From positions 35,297,921 through 35,361,920 of the forward strand of contig OZ020485.1 of the NCBI GenBank assembly GCA_963971405.1: a DNA stretch of 64,000 nt. Reading direction: 5' to 3'. This DNA is from Psococerastis gibbosa. Lineage: Eukaryota; Arthropoda; Insecta; Psocodea; Psocidae. This document shows, piece after piece, positions 31,701 through 43,912 of the stretch (position 1 is its first letter; the number at the start of each line of letters is the position of its first letter). Made by a program: the position numbers and the translations under genes. The notes below the pieces were generated by a model. It was not told the DNA's origin. It worked only from the letters and a program-made list of their open reading frames with translations, and did not search any database.

Positions 31701-31807
31701 TGTGGAGGTGTTCCAGGACGTGCGTTGCACCGCCTTTTGCGAAAAATGTGTCCAGAAGCGATATGTTGTGCATTTATCCCACATACTTCCGTGCCCTCCC
31801 AAATGAG
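25750..31807 (+). CDS. Fuseless-like multi-pass membrane protein, gene 1 (3' end not certain)
   Basis: Three exons join in phase 0: 25750-25968, 29221-29517, 31265-31807 (353 codons so far). The protein has about eight hydrophobic segments in two similar halves, each with tryptophan motifs at the ends of membrane segments: WRGCVELF, WSGIWALLD, WLTSFALL, WCAIWTLLE. Each half then has an APF-containing loop (NITGAPFVLEMD; CVAPPFAKNVSR). This layout matches the complete paralogue at 49734-57576 and the arthropod fuseless family (eight-pass proteins that in flies organise presynaptic calcium channels). The ATG encoding MPRKLEK has no confirmed upstream exon. A final exon is expected after the donor at 31808; 34146-34289 (47 codons, in phase) is only a weak candidate. 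Its tryptophan motifs are less regular than in gene 2. Family assignment rests on recalled features, not a search. Confidence 0.75.
26246..26676. mobile_element. TTAAGAGG family element, copy 2
   Basis: It lies in intron 1 of fuseless-like gene 1. The left end is TTTAAGAGGATATAAAACG and the right end runs GGGGTGCAT...ACTCTTAAG, immediately abutting the next copy. It is strongly diverged. Confidence 0.55.
26671..27345. mobile_element. TTAAGAGG family element, copy 3, split by a LINE
   Basis: The left end is CTTAAGAGGATGTGGAATG and the right half resumes at GCTTAGTAAATTAAATAAAA and GGTGCCAATTTTCG. A LINE tail interrupts the right half at about 26958-27263. It shares the family's conserved inner blocks. 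Confidence 0.65.
26958..27263 (-). mobile_element. 5'-truncated LINE, RTE-like C-terminal part
   Basis: The minus-strand frame encodes EWRIRRNDELYAI, WLGHVERMPD and GRRRVGRPRMRWLNDVEAD, the well-known C-terminal sequence of RTE-like endonuclease/reverse-transcriptase LINEs. On the minus strand it ends in (TAAG)n. Only the last ~100 codons are present; it is a dead fragment. Confidence 0.8.
27817..28203. mobile_element. TTAAGAGG family element, copy 4 (387 bp, complete ends)
   Basis: It runs from TTAAGAGGATATGC to TCCTCTTAA. The inverted ends continue inward (AAAATTGGCACCCCAAAAT / ATTTTGGGGTGCTCATTT). The TTAA at each end could be either a target duplication or part of the terminal repeat. 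No reading frame of size. Superfamily not assigned. Confidence 0.75.
28235..28269. repeat. 17-bp perfect palindrome
   Basis: GCATTGAATATATAACA is followed by one base and its exact inverse. TAGAG flanks both sides directly. It could extrude as a hairpin; no function is evident. Confidence 0.7.
29553..29819 (-). mobile_element. 5'-truncated LINE tail in intron 2 of fuseless-like gene 1
   Basis: The minus-strand frame gives RNEKYRLLHVIIQGKIEG and SWLKNLRQWLGK, characteristic of a LINE reverse-transcriptase C-terminus. A 9-bp duplication, AATAGTCAT, flanks it (about 29544-29552 and 29820-29828). Only the 3' end of the element is present. Confidence 0.75.
30218..30457 (-). mobile_element. SINE-like element with (TAC)n tail, copy 1
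   Basis: A 240-bp unit is bracketed by a 13-bp duplication, GATAGAGAGGGGT (30205-30217 and 30458-30470). Read on the minus strand it ends in (TAC)n, consistent with a retroposed tail. It is about 90% identical to the copy at 48875-49119. A GGTTCGAGGATGC-like string near the minus-strand 5' end may be a degenerate B box. Confidence 0.75.
30490..30700 (-). mobile_element. Possible LINE C-terminal fragment
   Basis: The minus-strand frame contains ECGAEWEDANQVLFHVPV, resembling the C-terminal Cys/His tail (CxCG...H.LF.CP) of Jockey/R1-type LINEs. It is short and lies next to the SINE-like copy at 30218-30457. I am not sure of the family. Confidence 0.4.
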
Positions 31808-32194
31808 GTAAGTTTTATTATCCGTGCCCTGACATTGATTTACAGGGGTACCCACATACCTGGAAAAATATAAATATACAAACGTTGCCATTCTATGCCA
31901 TGTTTGTTTATTTACGTTTTTATTCCAATTTCTATGTGTCCACAAATGTACTCTGCCAAGTTCCAACAGATCGTTTCAACCTACTATAGTTGCTTGTGAT
32001 ATCCGCTATTATTTAAAAGTCTGATAAAAAAAAAACCGTTGCATAATACTGCAGTCGGTCGATTTGTGCATAGTTGCATATTCATTTATCTGCAGACAAA
32101 GCCCAACCTTTCTCTTTGAGATTCAGTTGTTTTGTCACTCGCTATAAATATGCCAATATTTCTATGAACCTACTGTAAAAATGACCCCTGTTCC

Positions 32195-32466
32195 GTACAG
32201 CGGTGTAACAACTGGGAGGCCAGAGCGGCCCTGGCCAGGGGCGCCAAAAACAACAAAATATATTAATAAATACAGTTAATATTCACCTTTTTCAATTAAT
32301 TCTACAATTTTTAAAAATATTGCTTTACTGTAGCGAGCACTAGGAATTTTCGAGTGTGATGATTAGGAATAGTTTGACAAGGCCTTCAGGGAGAATTTAA
32401 AACTACGAGTTATGAAGGGGCGCCCTCACTAGCCCTGGCTAAGGGTGACAAACACCCTAGCTACAC
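32195..32466. mobile_element. Possible degraded hAT-like element
   Basis: The left end is CAGCGGTGTAACAACTGGG with GGCGCC inside; the inverse of the right end reads GGGTGTAGCTAGGG with GGGCGCCCC inside. This is the layout of common non-autonomous hAT elements, but no clear 8-bp duplication remains. Confidence 0.45.
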
Positions 32467-33659
32467 CCATATTCCTGCACAAGCTGGCTCATTCTATGGC
32501 TGGACAGCCCATAGTGGTCTGCTTACGAAACTCAATTGGCCGATTGGGACATATGGACTGCGTTTGCACAGGCTGAGCAACGTCCCGTCACCATTTAGGG
32601 ACCTAGTCTTAGTAGTCTTATAGTGTGAACTTACCGTATCTTAGATTTGGGAATAAATGTGGAGTCAAGGTTGCCGCTGGAGCATCTCACTAATGGTTTT
32701 GTCGACCTGTCAGAATTTATTGTCTAAACTGGCTGGTCGCTTCGGCTGTATAAAAGTAATTTTATGTTGCACAATATATTTACCGTATTTTATTTATGGT
32801 AGTATGCAGTAAATAAACCTGCCAAACTTCAGTAAATGGGAATCGTGCATTTATTATAATTTTTTATAGCATATAGTGGGTGTTTGCATTAACCTTTAGG
32901 TATAGTATTTAGTATCATGACTGTGAACACTGAACAGCCTGTCATGTGTGTCCTATCGTAATTAATTAATCCAGGAAGCAGTTACCCATGTATTTTAATA
33001 TCAGTTGCCTGGCCGACGTGCTCACTTTTTAGCCATGTTGCTATACCTTGCGTACGCATTGAAATCTCCGTCACGTATATATAATTATGTAAGGCCTTGG
33101 ACTAAGCAAAAAATTCCCTAAACCTCATTCCTAACTATATTATCCGGTGTAATTATTTATTTTTTTGCAATACATATCTAAAAATACCACTTTCTCTTTA
33201 TAATTCGCAACTGCCAACTGGTGATGAAGCTAGGCTAAGGAAAGTATCGTATGTCCAATTTCTGTTCTGCATCTGTCGCATTTCATATTACGCCTTTCGT
33301 ATAATTATTCTGTCCTTTTACTATACAGTAGGCCTACATGACAATTCAATATTTATAACTTATAAATTGAAGTTTATCCATAATTTTTCTCAATGTTATG
33401 CTTATTACCCACTTTATTATGCAGCTTCCAGGTTTCAGAAGTGTAGACCTTTTCGGGGGGGGGGGGGGGGGGGCTGGGATGACTGTGATCCTATCTGGAG
33501 TAAATGTTTTTCTTGAGAACTCAATTTTTTTTGTGTGTTTTAAAGCGCGGGTCACTGTTTGGAATTTGCGCTAGGAAATTGGGAATGTTTACAGATTATT
33601 TAGTGGTAGAGAATTATCCGTTGTGTTGTGTAAGTAGTGGGGAGGGGGGGGTGGGGATG

Positions 33660-34000
33660 GTTAAATATTGAAGAAGAGGCCGGCTCTTAGGAATTGTATG
33701 ATATTATTTGTGGCTGTTGTTTTGTTTCGGAGAGGGAGGAGGGTGCTCGTAGGACGGAGGCTCGTTGGACCGAGTATGTTGGGCAATCGAGAAGGTGAGC
33801 TATTGTGAGGGCCACTCCGCACCTTGTGCATAAGGGTCTCATTCCTCATTAGGTGTTTATGAGTGAAGTTTGTATGCCCTATTCTAATTCGGGCCAATAC
33901 GATTTCCTCCTTGCGGCTGATTCGATAGGACGTGACCCATTCCGTTATGATGGGCTTAACTGCTCGCAATTTGTTTTGCACGTAAGCTGAACTCAATTAT
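33660..34000 (-). mobile_element. Jockey-like LINE C-terminal fragment
   Basis: The minus-strand frame encodes NKLRAVKPIITEWVTS and EEIVLARIRIGHTNFTHKHL, the conserved region after the RNase H-like part of Jockey-clade LINEs; the reading frame is then lost. It is preceded on the plus strand by an 18-base-scale G run near 33457-33473. A dead fragment. Confidence 0.75.
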
Positions 34001-34145
34001 AGCTAGTGTATTTATGTACCTGTACAGTCGTGGTCATGTGTGTATCACCTCTCACATTAAAAAAATCCTTACTTTTTAGTATATATTTGTTTAAATAATG
34101 GGTTTGTACAACATACTATGACATTCGCTGCAAATCAATCAGTAG

Positions 34146-34289
34146 ATTGCAACTCAAGAAGAAGAACGTTTCAACGGTTTCAAGGTCTCAGGTTCCTCGA
34201 GTTTGCCCATATCGAGGGGGGTGGGGCTGCAGCCTAGTAAGGCTGCGACCTTACCAGGTTTATGCATGCATCAGCCAGTGCAGTTGTAG
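34146..34289 (+). other. Weak candidate last exon of fuseless-like gene 1
   Basis: After an AG at 34144-34145 a frame in the required phase 0 runs 47 codons to a TAG and is polar (IATQEEERFNGFKVSGSSS). The last exon of gene 2 is also polar and of similar length (54 codons), but the two do not align convincingly and the pyrimidine tract is weak. Kept as a suggestion only. Confidence 0.2.
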
Positions 34290-35715
34290 ATAGAATAATT
34301 AAATATTAATTAAATAATAATTTAACAATTTCCTCATTTCATATGCTCATTTGGTTTACAAAAAGCGATCACCAAACCTTTCCACTTAAATAGCCCGCAG
34401 AAAATAATTATGATCGTATCTTAGTTTCTGCTACATGTGTTTGATAATTTTGTTGGCTCTAGAAAAGGTTGTTTATGTTATAATATACCGTATATGAAAT
34501 TGGTGAGTACACTGTATTGTACAGTCAGCTAATAAAATTAGTTTGTTGGACGGATCTAACTATTGGCGTGACGCTGCCCCGATGGCTGCTGTCCGCTTTA
34601 TGTCCCCTAACCAACACAATTCCATTCATGATAATTCTATAATTACATTAATTCACTTACAATGAACACTGCAAGGTCCTCTTTTGTGCTTTCCTGTTCC
34701 GTCTAGTTGGCCATTCAACAATGTAGTACGCAAACTTTATTGTCCATCTGCTTTAGCTTTCCTGTCTAAATAGAGGACACTGTTAAGTGTTAACGCCGTT
34801 ATTCTATCATCTGATGCTGCTGCTTGGCTGTTAGGATGATAGATCCTCTAAGGGTGAATACATGGAATTTTATGGAAATGTTGAAAATTATAATTTAAAA
34901 AAGGAGGATATTCCAAGTATACTTTTGTCTATTATTAATTATATTGTAATGTTTCCTTTGAGTAGATCAGAGATAGACAATGCAATGGATTTACTTTCAA
35001 GCGCTGCAATCCCCTTTGCCAAATCAACCAGCAGCAGTTCCGTTTCGACACCCCTTTCGGCCGTTAGCCATGAAAAGTTCCACCAAATAGTATTGAGGGA
35101 ATGGACCTGCTTCGCACAGAAAAATAGAAAATATAGAAAAAATAGCATTGGGTTATGATATCATTTCCCTATTAATTGTTTCATGTATAGCCAGCATTTT
35201 GGATTCAATGAAATTGAGTTTTACCCATCAAAGCGATCACTGCTCACACTGGAATTGAGTCATAAGTTGCGAGTTATTGTCTTTTAGACGAATTCTATGT
35301 GCTATTTTTAATTAAAATCGTCTTTTGTTGCAAGCAGCATTTTTATTTTTAGTATTTTACCAGACCTACATTAATAATAAACAGCGCATTTTACTGTGAA
35401 CCGTGCCTTGTCGCTGTCTGACTGGAAATGTTATATGACACTATCTAGCCAGTCTATATCACATTCTCCCATAATGTACACAACTGGCTATTCAGAATAA
35501 CAGGCATTATTGTTTCAGCTGTGACTTAATTGCATAACGTCAATACTAAACAGCCTTAGCAATTTTTCAAATGAATCGGATAAAAATTTTGGAAATTTTG
35601 CGCCTAAAGTAAATTTTTGATTTTGTCAACCCCATCAGTAAGGGCAAAGCGTTTATGGGTGCCAGATTCTTGCTGCGGGAAGTTCTGTAGCTGAAATAAT
35701 GAAGAATAACTTAAT

Positions 35716-35980
35716 TTATAAAGCTAAGTAAGTAAGTAAACGTGTATTGAAACATAAAAATACAGCATCATTGTTAGGTTGCTTGACCTATTGTATATCA
35801 ATTTTCCCTGTCCTAGAATAATATTAAATTAAATTAAACCTGTTACAAATTTATAAACCTAAGTAAGTAAGTAAACGTGTATTGAAACATAAAAATACAA
35901 CATCATTGTTAGGTTACTAGACCTATAACAATTTTCCCTGTCCTAGAATAATATTAAATTAAATTAAACCTGTTACAACT
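35716..35980 (+). repeat. Tandem duplication, two units of about 130 bp
   Basis: Units 35716-35850 and 35851-35980 both run from TTATAAA(G/C)CTAAGTAAGTAAG through AACGTGTATTGAAACATAAA to AATTAAACCTGTTACAA. The second has one short internal deletion. No coding potential. Confidence 0.85.
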
Positions 35981-36523
35981 AAACTTACATACCAACAACA
36001 GATCCCACATAACGAACTGTCTGTAATCCAATATTTCAAATAAGGATACCACCTCTTCCCGTCTCATCAGCCATTCCCGAATATATTGGTTGGAACGAAG
36101 GGTGATAAAAAAAAGTATTTTCTTACAAAGGTACCTATTGCACGATTAATGGCATTTCTCTAGGAACGCTAAAATGTAAATCACCAACTGTCTACTCCCC
36201 GCTAGTACAGCGTAGGCCGTAAGGTGACCTTGATTGTAGCTGCCTCAACTCTAAAAATTTGCGAGTGGATTCCCACGTGACTTGATGTATTTGTAAAGGG
36301 TTTACCTTATGATAGGGCCTTCGACCTCGAGTCGAAAGGCATTTAGATGACTGTTCAAATTGTTCTAGATGAGGGCCTTGAACCTAAGTCCTCTTCTTAA
36401 TCCGCAGGTCGCCATTTCATCATCACGAATTTGAACATGGCGAATCTTTTTCCATTGGATTTATGAGTTATCATGTATATCCATGAGATAGTTTCTTCAG
36501 TGATTTCGTGGAAGTGAAACATT

Positions 36524-36700
36524 ATTAATAACTTTATATATAAAAAACAAAATTGCACTTAATTCCACAACATAAATTTTTAATGACAGCTGTTTCGGTG
36601 TCTGAAGTCTGAAGATGGTGTTACACCGAAACAGCTGTCATTAAAAATTTATGTTGTGGAATTAAGTGCAATTTTGTTTTTTATATATAAAGTTATTAAT
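36524..36700. repeat. Perfect 78-bp inverted repeat with 21-nt loop
   Basis: Arms 36524-36601 and 36623-36700 are exact inverse complements as far as I can compare base by base. The loop and right arm contain CTGAAGATGGTG, ACACCGAAAC and AGCTGTC in the order of a hammerhead ribozyme core (CUGANGA, GAAAC, GUC cleavage triplet). The pairing next to the core has one unpaired base and no normal stem I, so activity is doubtful. Such foldbacks are known for Penelope-like retroelement ends. Confidence 0.8.
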
Positions 36701-37109
36701 TATCATGCATAGTCGTATAGATCAGTTTTCATTTGCTTCGCTGTTCTTGGGCCCATGTTGGCATTCTAGGGGAATGTGTCCACGTTTCGTACCGAGACAT
36801 GATCAGGATAAGATATTTTGTTTGTTGTCTACAGTGATTTCTGGCCAAATTAAATTGTGATTTCATCCCTCGTATTTCGCCACATTAATCATTATAAATA
36901 TAAAGGGGATGTTCATATACGAGTACAAGGTCACACCCCACCCCAATTTACTTTTAACGCTAACTGCTCGGTACATTCCATATAGGTATCTATAAAATTT
37001 CATGCGACATGTCCGCGATATTAGTGCAGTTTGACTCTTATGCCCGAACTTGGTGAAGTCATACTTACACCTGTTACATTTCATCAATCGTAAGCTCGTC
37101 TCAGCTTTT

Positions 37110-37310
37110 CCATTACTAGTAGCCGGTATAGGCTGACATCAAAGGCGTGTACCAGTGCCAATAGCCAAAAATTCAGACGGAAACAATGTCAATAATGTCT
37201 GAAAAATCCATGGAGTGGTTGATATTGGTAAGGTACCTATGGGTTATGCCTATGAACCACTGTAAGTAGGCCCAGGTCCATGAAGAGCCTTTAATGACAT
37301 TACTATTATT
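37110..37310 (+). repeat. Dispersed repeat Q, diverged copy
   Basis: It aligns loosely with 53193-53395: blocks GTGCCAATAGCC, AATGTCTGAAAAATCCATGG, AGTGGTTGATATTGGTAAGG, and the ending TAGGCCCAGGTCCATGAAG match in order. Class unknown. Confidence 0.4.
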
Positions 37311-37436
37311 CGAGCAGTTTATAGTGAGATTTATACTAAGATGTTCCCCAAGTTCCACGAAGTCACTAAGGTTTAAATACGGAATTCATGTGATTTATTA
37401 ATTAAAATTTTAAAACTTTTCAAAAGTCTGTCTAAA

Positions 37437-38266
37437 AGAACCGGTCCGAGTTTACTCGAACATGCTTTCCAATTTATCAAAATTAGTTGATAGCGAAAAT
37501 GAGTAATTTCATGGTAAATAATTTTCCTATGGTTAAATTTCCGATACCTCGAGGGGGGGGGGGGGTTGTCCACCTGACGTCACTGGAGGTGAGGTAAATT
37601 CTAGATAGGTCAGACCAACATATTACCACACAGCAATACTGGCAGGGTACGCAATGCATTTAAGCGTGAATTTTCTATACTTTTTTCAAAAAAACATTTT
37701 TTTTTACAAAACCAAATGCATTTCTGGGAAAGCAACCTGTCTGGTTTCGTTACTCAATTTAACACCTAAAACATGCCTGAAGGTAGAAACCATCGATAGA
37801 AAGGTTTCGCAGAAAAATTATTTTTTAGTTTTCATTAAAATTTAGTTATTTTTATTTTTTTACCCCCAGAAGCAACCTATCAGGGGGCCAGCGATCCCCC
37901 GCATTTTGTTAACATTAATAACGACTACCATATATGTGAATTTAAAAGAAATCGTTGTAGCCGTTTTTGAGAAATAATTTTTTTAGGAGTTTTTTTGGAG
38001 TTTTTTGAGAATAAAACCCCCCCAAATGAAGTTAGCCCCAAATAAAAAAAATTGTTCCGAGGCATGATTTTTGTGAACCTACATGCCGAATTTCATCAAA
38101 ATCGACCGAGTAGTTTGCCCGGAAATCGACGAACAGACAGACATTTCGTAAAAACCACTTTTTTGGGTTCCTGGGACCTTAAAACGTGTAAATCCGTTGA
38201 AATCTCGGAATCGAAAATCTCGACCGTCACAAAGCTTTCCTTATACTACGTATAAATTGGAAAGCA
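37437..38266 (+). mobile_element. G-run element, copy 4 (uninterrupted, 830 bp)
   Basis: This is the cleanest uninterrupted copy: AGAACCGGTCCGAGTTTACT at the left, ATAAATTGGAAAGCA at the right, and a G run of about 13 at 37553-37565. Inverted TGCTTTCCAATTTAT lies 27 bp in from the left end. It has no coding capacity. Confidence 0.85.
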
Positions 38267-38525
38267 ACAACATCATTTCCTTTTCTGTCTTTTTCTGCAC
38301 ATGTCTGAGCCGATGGCGCTCTGTCAATCACCAAGAAAAACGTGCTAGTATTATAGTTTTATTATCATCACATGTGACGAACTGTGAATATTGACATGGA
38401 CTGTTCATTGTAAAGGTGTAATTGCGATGTTTGTTATTTATCTCGTCTGATGTTTTTTATTGTCATGCTTGACATTGCCTGGCCGGATATTTTAGTCACA
38501 CCGCATCACCCAAATTATGCTAACC

Positions 38526-39462
38526 CAGTAGCGTAACGAGACGGGAGGTGGGCGCCAAATTGGACCAAAAATGCTTATTATATTGTATAACAAACCAAAA
38601 TTACAACATAAAACTAATTACACATTAAAAAATAAAAATAACAGAACCAACTGTAATTATTTTGATTTCATTGTGGATTGGGGGGTTTTTATAAAGAGCA
38701 ATAACCTGCGATAACGCTGCATGGTGTATCAACTTTTTGACAATTTCTCTATCGTAGCCACATTTGAGAAATTCGATTGAAAGATCGAAAATTAATTTAA
38801 AAAACTATTTACGAACAGCGATGTCTCAAAAGAGGCTGAACTCTCGTTTGTCCAGTGCCAGGGATGGCTCTTCCATTAAGTGAAAAAGGCGACCACTTGA
38901 AGCCTTATTAAAGCCTCACGATTTTGTAGAAAGTCGCTATTTTGGGCCCATTTATTGAAAAAAAAACTTAATAACGTCTTCGTCTGCAAATCGTAACATT
39001 TTTGCTGGCAAAATGCGTAAACCCGCACTATTTCAGGCCAATTTTAACGAAGACATTCCCCGGACCCCCTTGTTTGCAGTTATATTCTTCGCCTTACTGC
39101 TATCAAAATGCGTAAAACCACACCATTTCAATGCAATTTATTCAAAAAATTTCACCTGGGCGAGACTCCCCAGGTCCCCTTGTCTCAATTGTATATTCAT
39201 CGCCTGGAACATCATCTAAACGTTACTGCTATCAAAATGCGTAAAATCCCACTATACACTATACACTGTTTCAGGCCTATTTTCTCTAAACATCTCCCCC
39301 TTCAGGTCTCCTGAACCCTCGGGCTCCTGCCCAAAAGACCCTACTACATTAATTTGTATGTATGTATATGAGAACGGTTTTTTCTACAATTTTAATGAAA
39401 ATGGGGGGGGAGGGGGCAAATTATACACCTGCCCCTTTCGAAAACCTGTCGTTACGCCACTG
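38526..39462. mobile_element. Non-autonomous hAT element, 937 bp
   Basis: The ends are CAGTAGCGTAACG and, inverted, CAGTGGCGTAACG, a widespread hAT terminus. The flanks GCTAACC and GCTAAACC are an 8-bp duplication with one lost base. The right part holds about three copies of a unit of roughly 110 bp containing CAAAATGCGTAAAACC. There is no transposase. Confidence 0.85.
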
Positions 39463-42400
39463 GCTAAACCCACTCTTTTTTGTATTCCACTTTTCCTATA
39501 ATAATTAGGCTTATTATAGAGTACCGTCTGTACCAAGAAATAGGGAATAAATAAATGTAGGCTTCATACCATTGTATTGTATGTTCTTTCACTGATAAAT
39601 GAAATGTATTTTGATTCTGATTCTGAACATACAGTAAATATCTGCCTATAGGCTACTTGACAATTTTTGAACTCCTAATTTAATGCATAAACAGATTTAT
39701 TTTATTGCATAAGCAGATTTTATTTATTATTATCATTATTATTATGAACCGAACGCATTTAGGCCTGAGCCGATAGGCCTACTTAAAAGTTAAGTATGGG
39801 CTAACTACGTCATCCGATTCAATAAAAATATTAATATTAATAATAACAACATAAGCGTCACTTAAATTTAAAGTATCAGTCGTCGGATCTGGCCTTGAAA
39901 TTTTGATTTTTTAATTGATAAGTGTTCGGATTGAAGATAAAATGAAAAAATGCTGTAATTAAAAGCTTTGCTAACATAAAAATTGAAATAAAAGCAACAA
40001 TTGATAACAGACAAAAGTTTAGTGACACTGGTCGGTCAATTGGCGATAGCAGGTACATTTTACCCTTGACCCGAAGACCAGTTAGGTACGGCAGTGGCAG
40101 TACCGCGCTCAAGTGCTACCTATCAGCAGTCTGCCAATAGCTCCGGCCAGTGAAGTGCACATCTCCTCTCTAGTACCGTTGCTCGTCCAAATTGCTGTAG
40201 GGTAGACACGGGGCGGGTCGTAGTCACGAATCATAAGGCAAAATACATGAAAATTATAATCTTTTTATATTTCATTTTATAACAATAGTTTTGGTGTGAT
40301 GTGTTGAAGCCTGCCTAGTAGTTGTGCTTGTATCTATGAACAGGTGCTTTACACATAGTTAAAGTCATATAGAACATTATTATATTAACTATGGGCTGAC
40401 ATATGCAGTAGTTCATATCAGAGGTAACTATGGGAAAAAATCTTCATTAGCAAATATCAAAAAATTATCTCCTTGACTGCTTTTTCCCATGGTAAGTTTT
40501 TGATGTTTGCTTAATTTTGTGTGACAAATCTTTCAAAGCTTTTTTGTTTTCAATTTAATGTTTTTCAATGTCCTGTAATTGGTAGGTATATGTAAGGAAA
40601 GCGCAGTGAGTGACTTAGTGTCGTAATTAGATTTCCCCGGTTTATTCGGTTTACTTGTATAGCCAAATGATTATTTTGAGTGTTGTGAAATATCACTCAC
40701 TGACCAAATCTTTATGTAACTTAAATAAAAAAACTTAAATTGAAAATTCAAACCGACCTATTTCAGGATAATCTAGGGGTGGCCAATGTGTGTGGCGGGC
40801 GTCCTCTTAAAGGTAAGTGCTTGCCTCGTGATTGCTGTAGTCATAATCCCGCCACTCGCATTCTAGGGATAATCATTTTACAATTTTTGGCGGATTATCC
40901 TGACTAATGACTCGAGATAAACCATTTACAATGATATTAATGTCTGGTCCTTTGGGTAGTCATGGTATCTTAAATTTCGTTGCATAATTCCCTGATGATT
41001 TGGAGATAGCTCCTATATATAAACCCTGGGCTACGGCAAAAATATTGATTAGTTGTTAGGTCGCAATATTAGTGTATACATAACTATAGCCTATTACTGC
41101 AATTTAAAAATGAACTAAATGCAATATTTTGTAGCAATTTGACGAGCAAAGGAGCTAGGGACTACAATAAAAATAGAATGGATACAAAAATTTGATAAAA
41201 AAGGGGGAAATATACCTAAGCGGTGTCTGTGATATTTTTTTACTCGTGTGTGCTGTAGTGTTGTGTGTTTTAAGTGTCAGTGATGGTGTTGCCTATCGTT
41301 TCTCTGCTGAAGCGATCTTTTGAAGACGAGAACTTCCATTTTGGTACGCTTAGGGACCCTTCGAAGTCAGTCCGCTAACCCGTCCATTTATCCGGCCACG
41401 AGGTCTTAGCCAATTAATTAGTATGCTTCCACAGTTGTTAACTTGAACTCCGCTACATAGGCATAGCACCAACTATTTTTAGTTATGATTGCTGGTTTTC
41501 ACAACTTGGAAAATCGTCATATACCCTACTGGACGCTTTATCGGACTTTCTTCGAGCCTATAATAATAAAATAAGGAGTGATCCACTCTGTTGCCGACAA
41601 TAGTTTATTTTTGATGTTGCTGGTGTTTCGTATTAGTATTACCCCGAGAAGAGACTGCAGCGTCTCGTTAGTGTCCCACTCATGGCCCACTCATAGACTT
41701 TCCCTTTTCCACACCCACATTGTATTGCTGCAGTAATATTTGTCTGCTCAAATTTCGTACTAGTTTTAAATACATCCAGTGCATTAAATGGGGAGGATGT
41801 CAAAACAATAGGCATAATTTGTTCGGATGTTCGCCACGCTGACGATATGTTCGGGGAACTTATTAATTACTCGGGCGATATATGCACTCTTCTTTATTAA
41901 TTTTATACATTTAATAAATTTAGCAACAGATGTTAATAGGACGCTGTATTGAAGACTCGTTATGTGCTCTATTTTAAGAATGCATTGCAAGTGAAATAGA
42001 CTAATGAGAGTTTATGTGCTGCTTTAGCCTGGAAACTGTTGTGTATTTCTTTGCTTCAGTTTTGGAAAATATATCGTATACAATATCACTATCACCTGAC
42101 ATTAGCAAATACAAGTTTTTTTAATTATTCATTAAGTTTGCAGAAAATCAATAGAGTTAGTTAATTAATATTTACCGTTCATTCACCGTCGTTAAATCTG
42201 AGGGAAGCTCATAATTACTCCGATTGTCTGATCCTGAAAGCCGTCCTTGTATAACTTGTCCCGCTGGTAACGGGTATTGTTAAGATAGGACTAGTGCCAT
42301 TCCCCTGTTTGCTACATTATCATTGTCCAAGTTACATGAAGACTTGATTGAAGTTTGTCCTGATGGATTGGGCGTTCGCATCCGCATTGGGTGTTCGCCA

Positions 42401-43912
42401 ATAAATTATTGCCAATAATGTTTTTTTCACTCGATTTTACCGTGACGTATATTATGGTTGCATTATTGTATGCTATAGCAACCGACTTCCGGATGGCTTT
42501 TATGTCTGAGATCTCTTTGCGGGTTGAGGAGATTGGAAATTTTGGCCATTTCTTGATCGATTGCTTACCTCACTAGATCTTCCAGTTCTCATACAATACA
42601 ACTAGACCTTATCCCAGTCAGTTTGGAAACGAATTCTTCATCTTTACAATAATGCCATAATAGTGAAACAGTATTGTTATTGTTTTTCTTGTACAGTGGG
42701 TGCACAAGAGTTCATCGGGTTTATGGGATATACAGTTGATATAACCACTTAACATAGTATATAGTTTCTTTCACTGCAATCCGTAAGATACTGATTGAGA
42801 GTTTTGAATTTTTTTCCCCGTGATTTTCACTCATCTGATGCTGTACCTACTGCGATGTTGTTACTTGCTGTGTTAAAAGTAATAGCCTTATCCTATAAAG
42901 GTTACGTTTGCCGCAATTGTAAACACACGTAACAAAGCTGTTAGATGGCAATTTGTGTCAATAATGTGATCACTGTGCTTATGTTGAGCTAATAGGGTAC
43001 GTCGGTTTTGTCCAGATTGGTAGTGGGTCGACAGCATTGCTGAACTGTCCACTCGCCATGAGTCCCGCGGCGTGAGTGAACACTTATGACTTAGCTGAAC
43101 GGCAACAACTGTGCGCGTACGATTTCATTTTTCCACTTTGAATTACCCCTGCAACGCAACCCCTTGGCATGCATATTACATTTATTTTTCTCACATGCAA
43201 TCCATTTGTACTTACTGTATATGAACAGTATATACTGTATATATAAGTTCAAATTTTTCTAAATCCTCTAATTTCTGTTATAACGAGGAGGTTGTCTCTT
43301 CGACATAAGTTAGTTTAATGTCAGTATTATATAAACCATATAATGCTGCAATATATTCTCATTCATTTTGCCTATTACAGATTGCAGATTTATTAAGGTT
43401 TAAAAAGTTTTTCGGATAATAGGGGTATTTATCGCAGTGAGGTAGCATAGGCACCGGTATTAATGCTAAAGTTTGAAAAAAGTTGCGTGCAAACACTTGT
43501 CGGCTTCTCTTTTATGTTTTCTGAAAGTAACGTTGATGACAACAGTGTCATTTTTAGTTTAGAAATGTAGGTTGAACGAGAAAGCCTATAAGAAGTTTGG
43601 CACTTTTTTGCATAGACAATTGCCTTAAGCAAAAACAAAGATAGCTTATGAGGGATTGGATGTTAGATTATCATTAACGCATGAAAGAGTAAATAGTCCG
43701 TTTAATAAATGCTTCTATGAAAAAGTTGGCCAATACCACTTATGAAAATGCCGAAAGTATGCCACTTTCCCCGCTCACTTGCAGTGCTCCTAGTGGATTC
43801 CGAGCATGTTGCTGATGGTTACTATTCCTAGCTAGGCCAAATAGTGCAGTGGTTAAGCAAAAGGTCAGGCACCCGGTTATAAAGTTCCCTCATTTATAAC
43901 TTATGCGTACGA

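Noticed and set aside
34862-35158. 98-codon open frame, Ser-rich
   Set aside because: No recognised domain and its 3' end is low complexity; could be a transposon relic but nothing supports a gene.
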